Numbered from the stretch's first letter, positions 6,449-15,789 are shown. The stretch is 35,574 bases of DNA from Hyphomonadaceae bacterium (GCA_016791365.1 JAEUMT010000049.1:1-35574), one strand, 5' to 3'. Notes: a model not told the origin generated them from the letters alone. A program made the numbers and translations.

Positions 6449-7988
6449 ACATAAACGGGCGGCGCGGGCTGGCCGCATGCTCGGCGCGGACATTGCCGGA
6501 ATCGTCGGCCTCCACCAGCTTCACGTCATAGCCCCAAAGATCGGCGACGTGCTGCAGCACCTTGTCGGTGTCGCTGTCCTCAAGCGTCATGCCGTCCAGC
6601 ACGCGGTAGGACAGGATGAGCTTGCGGTCTCCCGCGAGATCGACATCCACGATCTGAATGTCCGGATCGCTGTACGCCACGTCGTAGCGCTTCGACAGCG
6701 CGCGGCGGATCTTGCGATAGCCGCGCTCATCATGGATCGCGGCGACGTTCATATCCTCTTCTTCCTCGTCATCGTGAACATTGAAGAGTCCGAAGCTGCG
6801 GATGCATTCCGGCGAGAGATATTGTGAGACAAAGCTCTCATCGCGGAAGTTGGCCCAAATATTCCGCAGCGTGCCGTACGCATCGCCGTTGCCGGCAATA
6901 TCCGGCATCCATTCGCGATCCTCATCCGTCGGCTTGGTGCAAATGCGCTCGATATCGCAGCACATCGCAAAGCCGAGCGCGTAAGGATTGATGCCCGAGT
7001 AGCGGCGATCGTCGAAATCCGGCTGCATCACCACGCTGGTGTGCGAGTGCAGGAATTCCAAGAACGCGCCGTCGTCAATCTGCCCCTTCTCGTGCAAGCG
7101 GTTCATGACACGATGGTGCACGAACGTTGCGCAACCTTCGTTCATCACCTTGGTCTGGCGCTGCGGATAGAAATACTGGTTGATCATCCGCACCATGCGC
7201 AAAATTTCGCGCTGCCATGGGGCAAGGCGCGGCGCCGTCTTCTCCAGGAAATAGAGCAGGTTCTCTTCGGGCAATCCGAGCAACGCCTTGCGGCGCGCGT
7301 CATCGTCCGCGTTCGGCTTGCGCTTGCCTTGCGGCACGGTGCGCCAAAGATCGTTGAACAATTGCTCGCCGTGGAGGCGCCGCTCTTCTTCCCGGCGCTG
7401 CTCGGAACGGAGGTCGGCCATACGCTTGCGCGGAAAACGATGAATGCCGTGGCTCTGCAGTGCGTGCGCCGCATCAAGCACGCGCTCCACCTCTTCCTGG
7501 CCGTACCGGTCTTCGTATTTCGCGATCAAGCCACGAGCAAATTCGAGATAGTCGAGAATGCCGTCCGCATCGGTCCACTGCTTGAACACGTAATTGTTCT
7601 TGAAGAAGTGGCTATGCCCGTAGCCCGCGTGAGCGATCACCAGCGTCTGCATCATCGCGGAGTTTTCTTCCATGATGTAAACGAGGCACGGGTTCGAGTT
7701 GATGACGATCTCGTACGCGAGGCCCTGATAGCCTTTGCGATAGAGCGCCTCGTTGCGCGCAAACTCCTTACCGAACGACCAATGCCGATAGAAGAGCGGC
7801 ATGCCGGTCGAAGCATACGCATCCAGCATCTGCTCGGTCGTGATCACTTCGATCTGGTTCGGATACGGGTCCAAGCCCATTTCGTTGATCGCGATCTCGC
7901 CGCACGCATCATGTACGCGGCGGATAAGATCGAAATCCCAATCCGGACCTTTGAAGAGCAGCTTGTTGTCGGGTGCGAGCAGAGTCAT
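6447..7988 (-). CDS. SpoVR family protein (YcgB-like)
   Basis: A 513-residue member of the SpoVR/YcgB family, named after a Bacillus spore-cortex gene but widespread in non-sporulating bacteria. Typical stretches are present: the N-terminal DWDFDLIRRVHDACGEIA, VIVNSNPC-type IVINSNPCLVYIMEEN, HAGYGHSHFFKNN, and MNEGCATFVHH with INPYALGF in the middle. Its biochemical function is unknown. Its ATG shares one base with the stop of the upstream yeaH-like gene (TGATG), so the two are probably translationally coupled. It is the last gene of the prkA-yeaH-spoVR operon, which in E. coli (yeaGH and ycgB) responds to stationary phase and nitrogen stress. Confidence 0.95.
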   Translation of the reverse strand: MTLLAPDNKLLFKGPDWDFDLIRRVHDACGEIAINEMGLDPYPNQIEVITTEQMLDAYASTGMPLFYRHWSFGKEFARNEALYRKGYQGLAYEIVINSNPCLVYIMEENSAMMQTLVIAHAGYGHSHFFKNNYVFKQWTDADGILDYLEFARGLIAKYEDRYGQEEVERVLDAAHALQSHGIHRFPRKRMADLRSEQRREEERRLHGEQLFNDLWRTVPQGKRKPNADDDARRKALLGLPEENLLYFLEKTAPRLAPWQREILRMVRMINQYFYPQRQTKVMNEGCATFVHHRVMNRLHEKGQIDDGAFLEFLHSHTSVVMQPDFDDRRYSGINPYALGFAMCCDIERICTKPTDEDREWMPDIAGNGDAYGTLRNIWANFRDESFVSQYLSPECIRSFGLFNVHDDEEEEDMNVAAIHDERGYRKIRRALSKRYDVAYSDPDIQIVDVDLAGDRKLILSYRVLDGMTLEDSDTDKVLQHVADLWGYDVKLVEADDSGNVRAEHAASPRRPFM

Positions 7989-9292
7989 CAGGCGCCATCC
8001 GCCGCGACGCCGTCAGGACGGCGCGCAAACAATTCGCGGAACACAGGATAGATATCGCGGCGATGCTTGACCTTGCGCATCGCGAACGGCGCATCGACCG
8101 AAACCCGCCGGTACGCGCGCCACAGATTGGTGCTGGGCTCGCCGGCGCCGGGATGATCATCCTCATCGTCCATGCCGACTTCGACATAGGCATAATACTG
8201 GCAAATCGGCAGGATCACATCGCGCAGCTGCGCCAGCACCACGGCATTATCGCTCGACGTATTGTCGCCGTCGCTGGCTTGCGCGGCGTAGATATTCCAC
8301 TGATCGACCGGATAGCGCTCGCGCACGATCTTCTGCATCTCGAACAAAGCCGTTGACACCACCGTGCCGCCGGTCTCGCGCGAATAAAAGAATGTCTGCT
8401 CATCCACCTCGGACGCTTCGTGCGTGTGGCGGATGAACACAACATCCACGTGCTCGTAACGCCGGTTCAAGAAGAGATAGAGCAGCGAGTAAAACCGCTT
8501 CGCCAAGTCCTTCATGTGCTCGTTCATCGAGCCGGAGACGTCCATCAGGCAAAACATCACCGCTTTCGCGATCGGCTTGGGGTTCGATTCCAAACGGCGG
8601 AAACGCACGTCCACCGGATCGATATACGGAATCCGCTTCGAGCGCAGAATGATCTGCTCAAGCGCTTTGCGTTTCTCAACCAGCGCTTCGAACTGCCCGC
8701 CTTCCCGCTCCAGCTTCTCGATCTCCTCGCGCAGCGCGACGATCTCTTCCTTCTTCGGCCGCTTCAGCGCGATGCGGCGCGACATCGAGTGACGCAATGT
8801 GCGTGGCACCGAGATACGCGACGGCGGACCGGAAACCGAATAGCCGGCCTGACGCCACTGCACCGACTTCGCGCCGCTGACTTGGCGTTTAGCCAGATCG
8901 GGAAGCTCAAGATCTTCAAGATAGAGATCGAGATATTCCTCGTCCGACAGCGCGAAGCGAAACTCGTCCTCGCCCTCGCCGCTGTCGCTAGCCTTCGAGC
9001 CTTGCCCGCCGCCTTGCTGGGGGCGCGCGATGCTATCGCCTTCAATGTACTTCTTGTTGCCCGGCAACACATAGTCGCGGACGCCGCCTTGGCCTGAACG
9101 GCGCAAATGCGGCTCATGCACACCGCCGGCCGGGATCGAAACCTCGCCGCCCTTGCCCGCATCCTTGATCGAGCGCGACGAAGACGCTTCACGCACCGCC
9201 TTGCGCACTTGCGCACGCGCGCGACGCAAGAAGCGCTGACGGTTCGCAAAACTCTTCCCGCCCGGGTTCAGGCGGCGATCGATAATGTTCAT
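7988..9292 (-). CDS. YeaH/YhbH family protein (DUF444)
   Basis: A 434-residue protein of the YeaH/YhbH family. The N-terminus is basic (NIIDRRLNPGGKSFANRQRFLRR, typical of the family) and a Gly-rich acidic linker follows. From about residue 235 there is a von Willebrand factor A-like domain with the metal-site motif DVSGSM, then HTHEASEVDE and SGGT-like TGGTVVSTAL. These proteins are partners of the PrkA kinase; the mechanism is unknown. It starts 12 bases after the prkA stop and ends overlapping spoVR, so the three genes form one unit. Confidence 0.95.
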   Translation of the reverse strand: MNIIDRRLNPGGKSFANRQRFLRRARAQVRKAVREASSSRSIKDAGKGGEVSIPAGGVHEPHLRRSGQGGVRDYVLPGNKKYIEGDSIARPQQGGGQGSKASDSGEGEDEFRFALSDEEYLDLYLEDLELPDLAKRQVSGAKSVQWRQAGYSVSGPPSRISVPRTLRHSMSRRIALKRPKKEEIVALREEIEKLEREGGQFEALVEKRKALEQIILRSKRIPYIDPVDVRFRRLESNPKPIAKAVMFCLMDVSGSMNEHMKDLAKRFYSLLYLFLNRRYEHVDVVFIRHTHEASEVDEQTFFYSRETGGTVVSTALFEMQKIVRERYPVDQWNIYAAQASDGDNTSSDNAVVLAQLRDVILPICQYYAYVEVGMDDEDDHPGAGEPSTNLWRAYRRVSVDAPFAMRKVKHRRDIYPVFRELFARRPDGVAADGA

Positions 9293-9304
9293 ACGCGGCC
9301 CGCC

Positions 9305-11245
9305 TCAGCCCGCTTGCTTGACGCGCATGTACCACTCGACCAGCCGGCGGACTTGCCGCTCGGTGTAGCCGCGCTCGACCATGCGCAACACGAACTCCTC
9401 GTGCTTCTTCTCCGAGTCGCCGTCCTTCTTTGAACCGAAGGAGATGATCGGCAGCAGATCTTCGACCTGGCTGAACATCCGGCGCTCAATCACTTCGCGG
9501 ATTTTCTCGTACGAGGTCCAAGACGGGTTCTTGCCGCCATGGCCCGCGCGCGCGCGAAGCGTGAACTTCACGACCTCGTTGCGGAAGTCCTTCGGGTTGG
9601 CGATGCCGGCGGGCTTTTCAATCTTCGAAAGCTCCTGATTGAGCAATTCGCGATTGAGCAGCTGGCCGGTGTCCGGATCCTTGTAATCGATGTCCTCGAT
9701 CCAAGCGTCGGCGAAATCGACATAACGATCGAACAGGTTCTGACCGAAGTCGTGATATGACTCGAGGTACGCCTTCTGGATCTCGTTGCCGATGAACTCC
9801 GCGTAACGCGGCGCAAGATCGGCCTTGATGAACTCAAGCAACCGGCCTTCTTGCTCTTGCGGATATTGCTCGCGCCGCACTTGCTGCTCGAGCACGTACA
9901 TCAAGTGCACCGGGTCAGCGGCAACTTCCGTCGTGTCGTGATTGTAAGTCGCGGCCAGCACTTTGAACGCAAAGCGCGTCGAGATGCCTTCCATGCCTTC
10001 ATCGACACCGGCGGCGTCCTTGTACTCTTGCAGCGTGCGCGCTTTCGGATCGACCTCCTTCAAGCTCTCGCCGTTATAGACGCGCATCTTCGCGAACGCG
10101 TTGGAGTTTTCGTGCTCCTTCAAGCGCGAAAGCACCGAGAAGCGCGCCAGCATTTCAAGCGTACCCGGCGCGCACGGGGCTTCCGAAAGCTCGGAACCCC
10201 GGATCAGCTTTTCATAGATGCGCTGCTCTTCCTGCACGCGTAGCACGTACGGGACCTTGATCACGTAGATGCGGTCGATGAAGGCCTCGTTGTTCTTGTT
10301 GTTCTTGAACGTCTGCCACTCGGCTTCGTTCGAGTGCGCCATGATGATGCCGGTGTACGGGATCGCGCCGATATTCTCGGTGCCGACGTAATTGCCTTCC
10401 TGCGTCGCCGTCAGCAGCGGGTGCAGCATCTTGATCGGCGCTTTGAACATCTCGACGAATTCGAGCATGCCCTGGTTCGCACGGTTCAAGCCGCCGGAAT
10501 AGCTGTACGCGTCAGGATCGTTCTGCGCGTGCATTTCGAGCTTACGGATGTCGACCTTGCCAACGAGCGAGCTGACATCCTGGTTGTTGTCGTCGCCGGG
10601 CTCGGTCTTCGCGATCGCCACTTGCCGCAGCCGCGACGGATTCATCTTGGCGACGCGGAATTTGGTGATGTCGCCGCCGAATTCGTCGAGCCGCTTCACG
10701 CACCATGGGCTCATCAGGCCATTCAGCCGGCGCTGCGGGATGCCGTAATCGTCCTCAAGACGCTGGCCCCACACAGCCGGATCAAACAAGCCAAGCGGAT
10801 GCTCGAACACCGGCGAAAGCTCATCGCCCGCTTTCAGCACGTAGATCGGCTGATCTTCCATCAGCGCCTTCAAGCGCTCGGCCAGTGACGACTTGCCGCC
10901 GCCGACAGGGCCCAACAGATAGATGATCTGCTTGCGCTCTTCCAAACCCTGCGCGGCGTGACGGAAGAAGGCGACGATCCGTTCGATCGTCTCTTCCATG
11001 CCGTAGAATTCCGCGAACGCGGGATAAAACCGCATCGTGCGGTTCATGAAGACGCGCCCAAGCCGCGCGTCCTTCGACGTATCGACCATTTTGGGTTCGC
11101 CGATCGCGGCAAGCAGACGCTCGTGCGCGCTCGCGTAGGCCATCGGTTCGTCGCGGCAAAGGCTGAGAAAGTCCTGCAGCGACATTTCCGCTTCCCGACG
11201 CTGCTCGAACGAGCGAGCGTAACTGCGAAAAAGATCTTCAGACAT
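9305..11245 (-). CDS. prkA: PrkA family serine protein kinase / AAA+ protein
   Basis: A 646-residue PrkA (YeaG) protein. An AAA+ module with Walker A GPVGGGKSS (about residues 112-120) is followed by the PrkA C-terminal domain. HSNEAEWQTFKNNKNNEAFIDRI-type text and RAGHGGKNPSWTSYEKIREVIE are highly typical of the family. In other bacteria it is a stress- or sporulation-associated kinase, and recent work also points to Lon-like protease activity in Bacillus. The ATG at 11245 is preceded by GGAGG with a four-base gap; an upstream in-frame codon at 11269 lacks support. It is the first gene of the prkA-yeaH-spoVR operon. Confidence 0.95.
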   Translation of the reverse strand: MSEDLFRSYARSFEQRREAEMSLQDFLSLCRDEPMAYASAHERLLAAIGEPKMVDTSKDARLGRVFMNRTMRFYPAFAEFYGMEETIERIVAFFRHAAQGLEERKQIIYLLGPVGGGKSSLAERLKALMEDQPIYVLKAGDELSPVFEHPLGLFDPAVWGQRLEDDYGIPQRRLNGLMSPWCVKRLDEFGGDITKFRVAKMNPSRLRQVAIAKTEPGDDNNQDVSSLVGKVDIRKLEMHAQNDPDAYSYSGGLNRANQGMLEFVEMFKAPIKMLHPLLTATQEGNYVGTENIGAIPYTGIIMAHSNEAEWQTFKNNKNNEAFIDRIYVIKVPYVLRVQEEQRIYEKLIRGSELSEAPCAPGTLEMLARFSVLSRLKEHENSNAFAKMRVYNGESLKEVDPKARTLQEYKDAAGVDEGMEGISTRFAFKVLAATYNHDTTEVAADPVHLMYVLEQQVRREQYPQEQEGRLLEFIKADLAPRYAEFIGNEIQKAYLESYHDFGQNLFDRYVDFADAWIEDIDYKDPDTGQLLNRELLNQELSKIEKPAGIANPKDFRNEVVKFTLRARAGHGGKNPSWTSYEKIREVIERRMFSQVEDLLPIISFGSKKDGDSEKKHEEFVLRMVERGYTERQVRRLVEWYMRVKQAG

Positions 11246-11563
11246 CGTGCCTCCGTCGCGTCCCGGCAAAGCTTACATAAGTACTGCGGCTCCGAGACGC
11301 TTAACAAAAAGCCATGCAAATCTGGCGGCGATAAGGTGGAGTTTGTAACGCCGCGCACGATCCGCCCAAACAACGTGCAGAGGATGGCATGATTTGCGCC
11401 GATGCCGAGACGGAAACTGGCAAAAGTGAACAGCTGACCGAAAACTGAACGAATTGTGGCGCAACGCGAACGCACGGCTTTAACGAAAGCAAAACTCTCT
11501 ATTTTACGCGGCCTTAAGCACGATGCGGCATCCCTTGGGGCTGGGGACCGCAGAGGCTGACCA
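11246..11563. promoter_or_regulatory. divergent intergenic region prkA / coiled-coil gene
   Basis: This 318-base stretch shows no convincing gene and is less GC-rich than its surroundings. On the minus strand a possible promoter for prkA is TTGTTA (11302-11307 in reverse), an 18-base spacer and TACTTA (11278-11283 in reverse), giving a leader of about 25 bases. On the plus strand TTTAAC (11479-11484) and TATTTT (11500-11505) stand 15 bases apart upstream of the coiled-coil gene, a poor fit. I looked for the GGAAC...CGTT general-stress promoter of alphaproteobacteria and did not see one. Confidence 0.35.
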
Positions 11564-13966
11564 ATGAGTGACAGTGCATGGGTGCTAAAGGGCGTCGACC
11601 CTCAGACCCGCGATCGCGCGGTCGAAGACGCACAGCGCAGGGGCATCAGCCTGGCGGACTACGTCACCAACGTGGTTCTAAAGAGCGCGCTTAACGAGCA
11701 GGTAAGCGCAATGGCGGCTGACGCCGAGCCAACGCCGGCGCCTGAGCCCAGCGATTTTGGCGTCCGCCACCGCTTTCGCACCCTGGAACGGCGCCTCGAA
11801 GGCTCGGTTGGAAGCCTTGAGAGCGCGCTTCACTCCCTCGATTCCTCCCTCTTCGACGTCGCCTCGCGCGTCGGTGAGCTGGAAGGGCTCGCGGGCGACA
11901 CCGCACATGCGCTGCAACAGGCGATCGCCGAAATGGCGGGACAACTTGCGGCTGTCCGGCTTCACATAACCGACGTCGAAGAAAATTCGGTCGCGCGTGA
12001 CGACGAAACCGCAGCCGCCCACGCATCGCTTTCACAAGCTTTCACGGGGCTAAATTACCGCACGGAGACGATCAGCAATCGGGTTGATGACGCTGAGATC
12101 GTCGCCCGGCGCGCCGACACCAATGCCGCCGTGCTCGCCGACGCGCACGAAGCGCTCAAGCACGCCGTCGCGGGTGATTTCAGCGCCTTTGCGCAAGACA
12201 TCAACGAGCGCCTTGGCCATGGCCTGCGCGACGTCGCCGCCGCCGCGGATGAAGCCGCGGCGCAAGCCGACGCCGCCGTCGCCCATCTCATCGTCGAACT
12301 GCGCGGCGTCCGCCAATCGCTCGAGCAAAGCGTCGCCGACGGCGTCGATGAAACCCGCCGCCGCATGCACGCCGCCTTCACCGACGCCGCCGAGCGCATG
12401 GAGGCGCTGTCGGACCGCGTCGATAACGTCGAAATGATCAGTCTGCGCGCCAACGAGCAGTTGCGCATCCAGCTGACCGACGTGGAGGACGCCGCCCAGA
12501 CCGCCCTCGAAGAAACCGCCGAAAACCTCCGCCAGGCCGGCGAATCTCTGGCTACCGACCTGCAGCGCTCGATTCAGGACAGCCGCGCCGCCCTCGAAAG
12601 CGTCCACAACGACCTCGCCAGCGAATTGGCCGGGGTCCGCGAGCGCCAGAACAGCGGCCTGCAGCGCCTAAAGCAGGTCGATGCCGCCGCCAACAACACG
12701 GCCAACGAGCTTGCCGCGCTGCGCGAAGCGCTACTCCGTCGCATCAGCGAGAGCGAATCCGGCAGCGCCGAACTCACAGCGCGCGTCCAAGCCGAAATGG
12801 GCGAAGAACTCGACACGCTCGCCTCGCGCTTTGCCCGCCATGAACGCGACAACACCGACACGCATTTCACGCTGCGCGCCGAGACCGAGCGGGTCGAAAC
12901 CGCCGTCCTGGCCTCGCTTGAAAAGCTCTCCGGCGACATCGCCAAGGGCGACGCCGCCGGCATTTCGCTCCTCGATGACATCCGGCGGCGGGTCGATGGC
13001 GAAATCAGCGCACTCGCTGACCAGCAGGCGACAGCCGCCGCCCGCCTCACCGTGATGGATCTGGCGCTGGGCGCGCAAACCCAATTGGCCGATCGCATCA
13101 GCCAAGTGGAAGCCGCCCTTGGCGACAACACGGTGCAAACCAGGGTTACATCGGTGGAAGCGCAAGTCAGCACTCTGACAAAAGCGCTGGCCGAGCGTTC
13201 CGACGACGAGCTGCTGGCCCGCATCGAAGACCTGCGCACGCGCCTGTCGTCTTACGAAAATCACGCCGGCGTCGCCGCCGATGGCGTCAACGACCTCGTC
13301 CGCATGCTGGGCCGCGTCACCACCCAGAACGCCGAAGCGACCGCCAAGGCCGAAGATCGTGTCCACAAACTCGAAATGGCGCTGGCCGATCTGAAGCTGG
13401 ATCACCTCGCCAACCGCGAAAAGCCGACCGCCACGCCCGACGACGTCGCCGCGCTACAGCGCCGTCTTAACGCCATCGAGCAACGCCCGGTACAGGTCGC
13501 CGCGACGCCGCAGGACATCGCCGCCCTCCAACGCCGCATCGGCGCCATCGAACAGCGTCCCGTTGCGCAAACCGCAACACCGGACGACATCGCGGCGCTG
13601 CAATCGCGGATCAGCGCCGTCGAGCAGCGCCCCGCCCAGCCCGTCGGCGCGCCGGCGGAAGCCGTCGGGCAAATCGAAGAACGTGTGGGCCAGATGGAGC
13701 GCATCCAGGACGAGGCGCTCGAGACGCTGCGCGCCGACATCGTGCGCTTCGTCACCGACAACGACCGCCGCCTCGCCTCGCTCGAACACAACGAAGCCGA
13801 CTACAACCTCGCCGCCGAGTTCGACGCCCTGCGCCGCCGCGTCGAAGAACGCATCCTGGGCATCGAGCAGCGCAGCGTCCGCACGCTGGAGCAAGTGGCG
13901 GACACGGTTCAGATGTTGGAAGAGCGCTTCATCGGCCGCCTCGACGGCGAACGCCAGACCGCCTAA
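11564..13966 (+). CDS. long coiled-coil protein with a PodJ-like N-terminal motif
   Basis: An 800-residue protein. Residues 6-40 (WVLKGVDPQTRDRA, then RRGISLADYVTNVVL) resemble the conserved N-terminus of the polarity factor PodJ (WSVKGIDPxxREAA, then GMTLGEWLN), a short ribbon-helix-helix-like segment. The rest is almost entirely heptad-patterned coiled coil, rich in Ala, Glu, Asp and Arg, with no transmembrane helix and no Sel1 or peptidoglycan-binding domain as in true PodJ. Three near-identical repeats of about 23 residues (624-694) carry DIAALQRRI..IEQRP. A role as a cytoplasmic scaffold or polarity protein is inferred. Its end overlaps the convergent small gene by four bases. The start has GAGG about eight bases before the ATG. 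Confidence 0.85.
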   Translation: MSDSAWVLKGVDPQTRDRAVEDAQRRGISLADYVTNVVLKSALNEQVSAMAADAEPTPAPEPSDFGVRHRFRTLERRLEGSVGSLESALHSLDSSLFDVASRVGELEGLAGDTAHALQQAIAEMAGQLAAVRLHITDVEENSVARDDETAAAHASLSQAFTGLNYRTETISNRVDDAEIVARRADTNAAVLADAHEALKHAVAGDFSAFAQDINERLGHGLRDVAAAADEAAAQADAAVAHLIVELRGVRQSLEQSVADGVDETRRRMHAAFTDAAERMEALSDRVDNVEMISLRANEQLRIQLTDVEDAAQTALEETAENLRQAGESLATDLQRSIQDSRAALESVHNDLASELAGVRERQNSGLQRLKQVDAAANNTANELAALREALLRRISESESGSAELTARVQAEMGEELDTLASRFARHERDNTDTHFTLRAETERVETAVLASLEKLSGDIAKGDAAGISLLDDIRRRVDGEISALADQQATAAARLTVMDLALGAQTQLADRISQVEAALGDNTVQTRVTSVEAQVSTLTKALAERSDDELLARIEDLRTRLSSYENHAGVAADGVNDLVRMLGRVTTQNAEATAKAEDRVHKLEMALADLKLDHLANREKPTATPDDVAALQRRLNAIEQRPVQVAATPQDIAALQRRIGAIEQRPVAQTATPDDIAALQSRISAVEQRPAQPVGAPAEAVGQIEERVGQMERIQDEALETLRADIVRFVTDNDRRLASLEHNEADYNLAAEFDALRRRVEERILGIEQRSVRTLEQVADTVQMLEERFIGRLDGERQTA
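13430..13645 (+). repeat. three tandem in-frame repeats in the coiled-coil gene
   Basis: Three consecutive units of about 70-75 bases each encode TPxD(V/I)AALQxR(L/I)xA(I/V)EQRP plus a short Val/Gln/Ala linker. The protein similarity is higher than elsewhere in the coiled coil, which suggests recent internal duplication. Confidence 0.75.
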
Positions 13967-14271
13967 GCGAACCCAGGCGGCTGCGGCGCATAAAGCGGCT
14001 GCCCGACCTCCTCGCCCGCGTCGCGCGACAGCAGCGTGTTGGCCGTTTCCATCGCACGCAGCGCCGTCGCTTGCGCCAATGCGATCAGCTGCGCGCGCCA
14101 GGTCTCGGGCGCAACAACGCGTCCGCTCTCAACCGCAACGATCTCCGATTCCGTCACCTCAAAGGCTTTCGCAAGCACGCCGCGCCAGCCAGCCCCGAAC
14201 AGAGCTTGGCCGGCCTTCGTCAACTCATATGACGACAAACGCGGATAATTGGCGTCATGCATCGCTAGCAT
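13963..14271 (-). CDS. small helix-turn-helix protein
   Basis: A 102-residue protein. The middle (about residues 22-60: LFGAGWRGVLAKAF.VTESEIVAVESGR) looks like a Cro/C1-type helix-turn-helix of the short family common in alphaproteobacteria (pattern LYG..W...LA..LGV...TV.RW..G). A longer helix follows (APETWRAQLIALAQ). It probably binds DNA, but its target is unknown. Two in-frame ATGs (14271 and 14262) are possible. The gene is convergent with the coiled-coil gene, overlapping it by four bases, and divergent from the nuclease gene at 14375. Confidence 0.7.
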   Translation of the reverse strand: MLAMHDANYPRLSSYELTKAGQALFGAGWRGVLAKAFEVTESEIVAVESGRVVAPETWRAQLIALAQATALRAMETANTLLSRDAGEEVGQPLYAPQPPGFA

Positions 14272-14374
14272 GGAACCATGGACGTGGTTGGAGACCGCTT
14301 AAGCCAACTGCAATCTCCATTACACCTGCTGCACGTTTACGCGCTGGTAACTTTTAAAGCGCCTGGCTCGCGCC

Positions 14375-14866
14375 ATGGCGACTTTCAGACCACTCCGCTC
14401 CGGCTTTGCGACGTTTGCGATCGTTTTCGCGTTCGCCTTTGGCGTCACCTTCCTGCTGACCAACCAGGGGCCCAGAGCCGAGGCGCAAACTACCCAGCTC
14501 GTGAGCAGCGCCGATTCAAGCGCCCATATCCGCGTCATCGACGGCGACACGATCGAAGACATGCGTGACGCCACGACCTATCGCCTCGTCAACATCGATA
14601 CGCCCGAGACCGGATCACGCGCGCGTTGCACAGCCGAGCGTTCACTTGGCAATCGCGCCACCGAGGCCGCGCGAGCCTTGATCGCGCAAGCCGACAACCT
14701 CGAACTGCGGCCCACTGGCCGCATCGACCGCTACGGCCGCACCATCGCATTCGTCGTCCTCGATGGTCACGACATGGGCGAGACTTTGATCGCCGAGGGG
14801 TTCGCGCGCCCTTGGCGCGGCCGCCGCGAACCCTGGTGTGACGCAAACGGCAACCTCATTCGGTAG
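14375..14866 (+). CDS. membrane-anchored thermonuclease (SNase-like) family protein
   Basis: A 163-residue protein with an N-terminal hydrophobic segment (residues 10-28, FATFAIVFAFAFGVTFLL), acting as a membrane anchor or uncleaved signal. The staphylococcal nuclease fold follows. Catalytic and calcium-site residues match the family: VIDGDTIE (Asp56, Asp58), RLVNIDTPE (Arg70, Asp75, Glu78) and DRYGR (Arg119). The C-terminal FARPWRGRREPWC is typical of this bacterial subgroup. It is likely a periplasm-facing nuclease. The start at ATG 14375 fits the signal sequence. No operon partner is visible. Confidence 0.88.
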   Translation: MATFRPLRSGFATFAIVFAFAFGVTFLLTNQGPRAEAQTTQLVSSADSSAHIRVIDGDTIEDMRDATTYRLVNIDTPETGSRARCTAERSLGNRATEAARALIAQADNLELRPTGRIDRYGRTIAFVVLDGHDMGETLIAEGFARPWRGRREPWCDANGNLIR

Positions 14867-14882
14867 AGCTGCCTTGCGGGCC

Positions 14883-14898
14883 GGCGCTTGTAAGCGCC
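14883..14898 (+). terminator. hairpin after the nuclease gene
   Basis: GGCGCT and AGCGCC pair around TGTA, 16 bases after the nuclease stop. There is no strong T-run. A second hairpin (GGGGA / TCCCC, 14917-14931) lies about 20 bases before the next start. Confidence 0.35.
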
Positions 14899-14949
14899 GC
14901 TTCCGCGCCATAAGCCGGGGATCGTCTCCCCGAGCTTGAAAGCGCGCCC

Positions 14950-15789
14950 ATGTCCGCAATGGACGAACTCATCGGCATTCTCACCCTCGAAGCAATCGAG
15001 GTGAACCTGTTTCGCGGCGTCTCTCCGCCGGAAGAGCGCCAGCGCATCTTCGGCGGCCAAGTCGTCGCGCAGGCGCTGATGGCCGCCTACAAGACCGCGG
15101 GCGACAATGTTTGCCACTCGCTGCAGAGCTACTTCATCCGCCCCGGCGATCCTTCGGTCCCCGTGCTCTACCAGGTCGAGCGCTCACGCGACGGAAAGAG
15201 CTTCGCCACCCGCCGCGTCATCGCCATCCAGAAGGGCGAGCAGATTTTCAACATGGCCTGCTCCTTTCAGACCGTGGAAAAGGGCTACGAGCACCAAAGT
15301 GAAATGCCGGCCGCGCCGTCCACGGACGAGGTCGGCAGGCGTGTGGAGGAATGGCTGAAAACGCAGCCCGAAGAGAACACGCGCTGGCTCCGCAACGCGC
15401 CGATCGAAATGCGGGCCATTGATCCCGTTGACGTCTTGAAACCTGTTCCCAAGCCGGCGCATCAGAGCGTCTGGCTGCGCGCGCGCGAAGACGCCGGCGA
15501 CGGCGTTGCGCTCAACCAGGCGCTCCTTGCATACGCCTCCGATTATTCTCTCCTGGGAACCGCGATGCGTCCGCATGGCGTCAGCTGGCAGTCCGGCGTG
15601 CAAACCGCGAGCCTCGATCACATCATTTGGTTTCACCGCCCCACGAATTTTTCGAACTGGCATCTCTACGTGCAAGACAGTCCGAGCGCCTCGGGCGCGC
15701 GCGGCTTCAATCGCGGCGCAATCTACAACGCTGACGGAACTCTCGTCGCATCGACGGCGCAGGAAGGGCTAATTCGCAAGCGCGGATGA
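14950..15789 (+). CDS. tesB: acyl-CoA thioesterase II
   Basis: A 279-residue double-hotdog thioesterase that hydrolyses acyl-CoA to free fatty acid and CoA. The N-terminal hotdog shows IFGGQVVAQAL and HSLQSYFIRPGD. The C-terminal one shows HQSVWLRAR, LAYASDYSLL, the conserved SLDHIIWFHRP (catalytic Asp region) and GARGFNRGAIYNADGTLVAS with the QEGLIR end. These are nearly family-perfect. Both M1 (14950) and M4 are possible starts. It is a monocistronic-looking gene ahead of the small protein at 15879. Confidence 0.95.
   Translation: MSAMDELIGILTLEAIEVNLFRGVSPPEERQRIFGGQVVAQALMAAYKTAGDNVCHSLQSYFIRPGDPSVPVLYQVERSRDGKSFATRRVIAIQKGEQIFNMACSFQTVEKGYEHQSEMPAAPSTDEVGRRVEEWLKTQPEENTRWLRNAPIEMRAIDPVDVLKPVPKPAHQSVWLRAREDAGDGVALNQALLAYASDYSLLGTAMRPHGVSWQSGVQTASLDHIIWFHRPTNFSNWHLYVQDSPSASGARGFNRGAIYNADGTLVASTAQEGLIRKRG

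Noticed and set aside
7041-8051. 336-residue open frame opposite spoVR
   Set aside because: It lies wholly antisense to a family-perfect SpoVR gene and its translation has no recognisable motif; long antisense frames are expected at this GC content.
11246-11563. General-stress (EcfG, GGAAC...CGTT) promoter for prkA
   Set aside because: I looked on both strands and found no matching pair with proper spacing.
13430-13645. CRISPR-like or other DNA repeat array
   Set aside because: The repeats are in frame, of codon-multiple length and encode heptad-like text, so they are protein repeats.
13563-14357. 264-residue open frame overlapping the coiled-coil gene end
   Set aside because: It is a shifted frame, rich in Arg, Ala, Ser and Pro, over a real coding sequence, and its tail covers the small helix-turn-helix gene in antisense.
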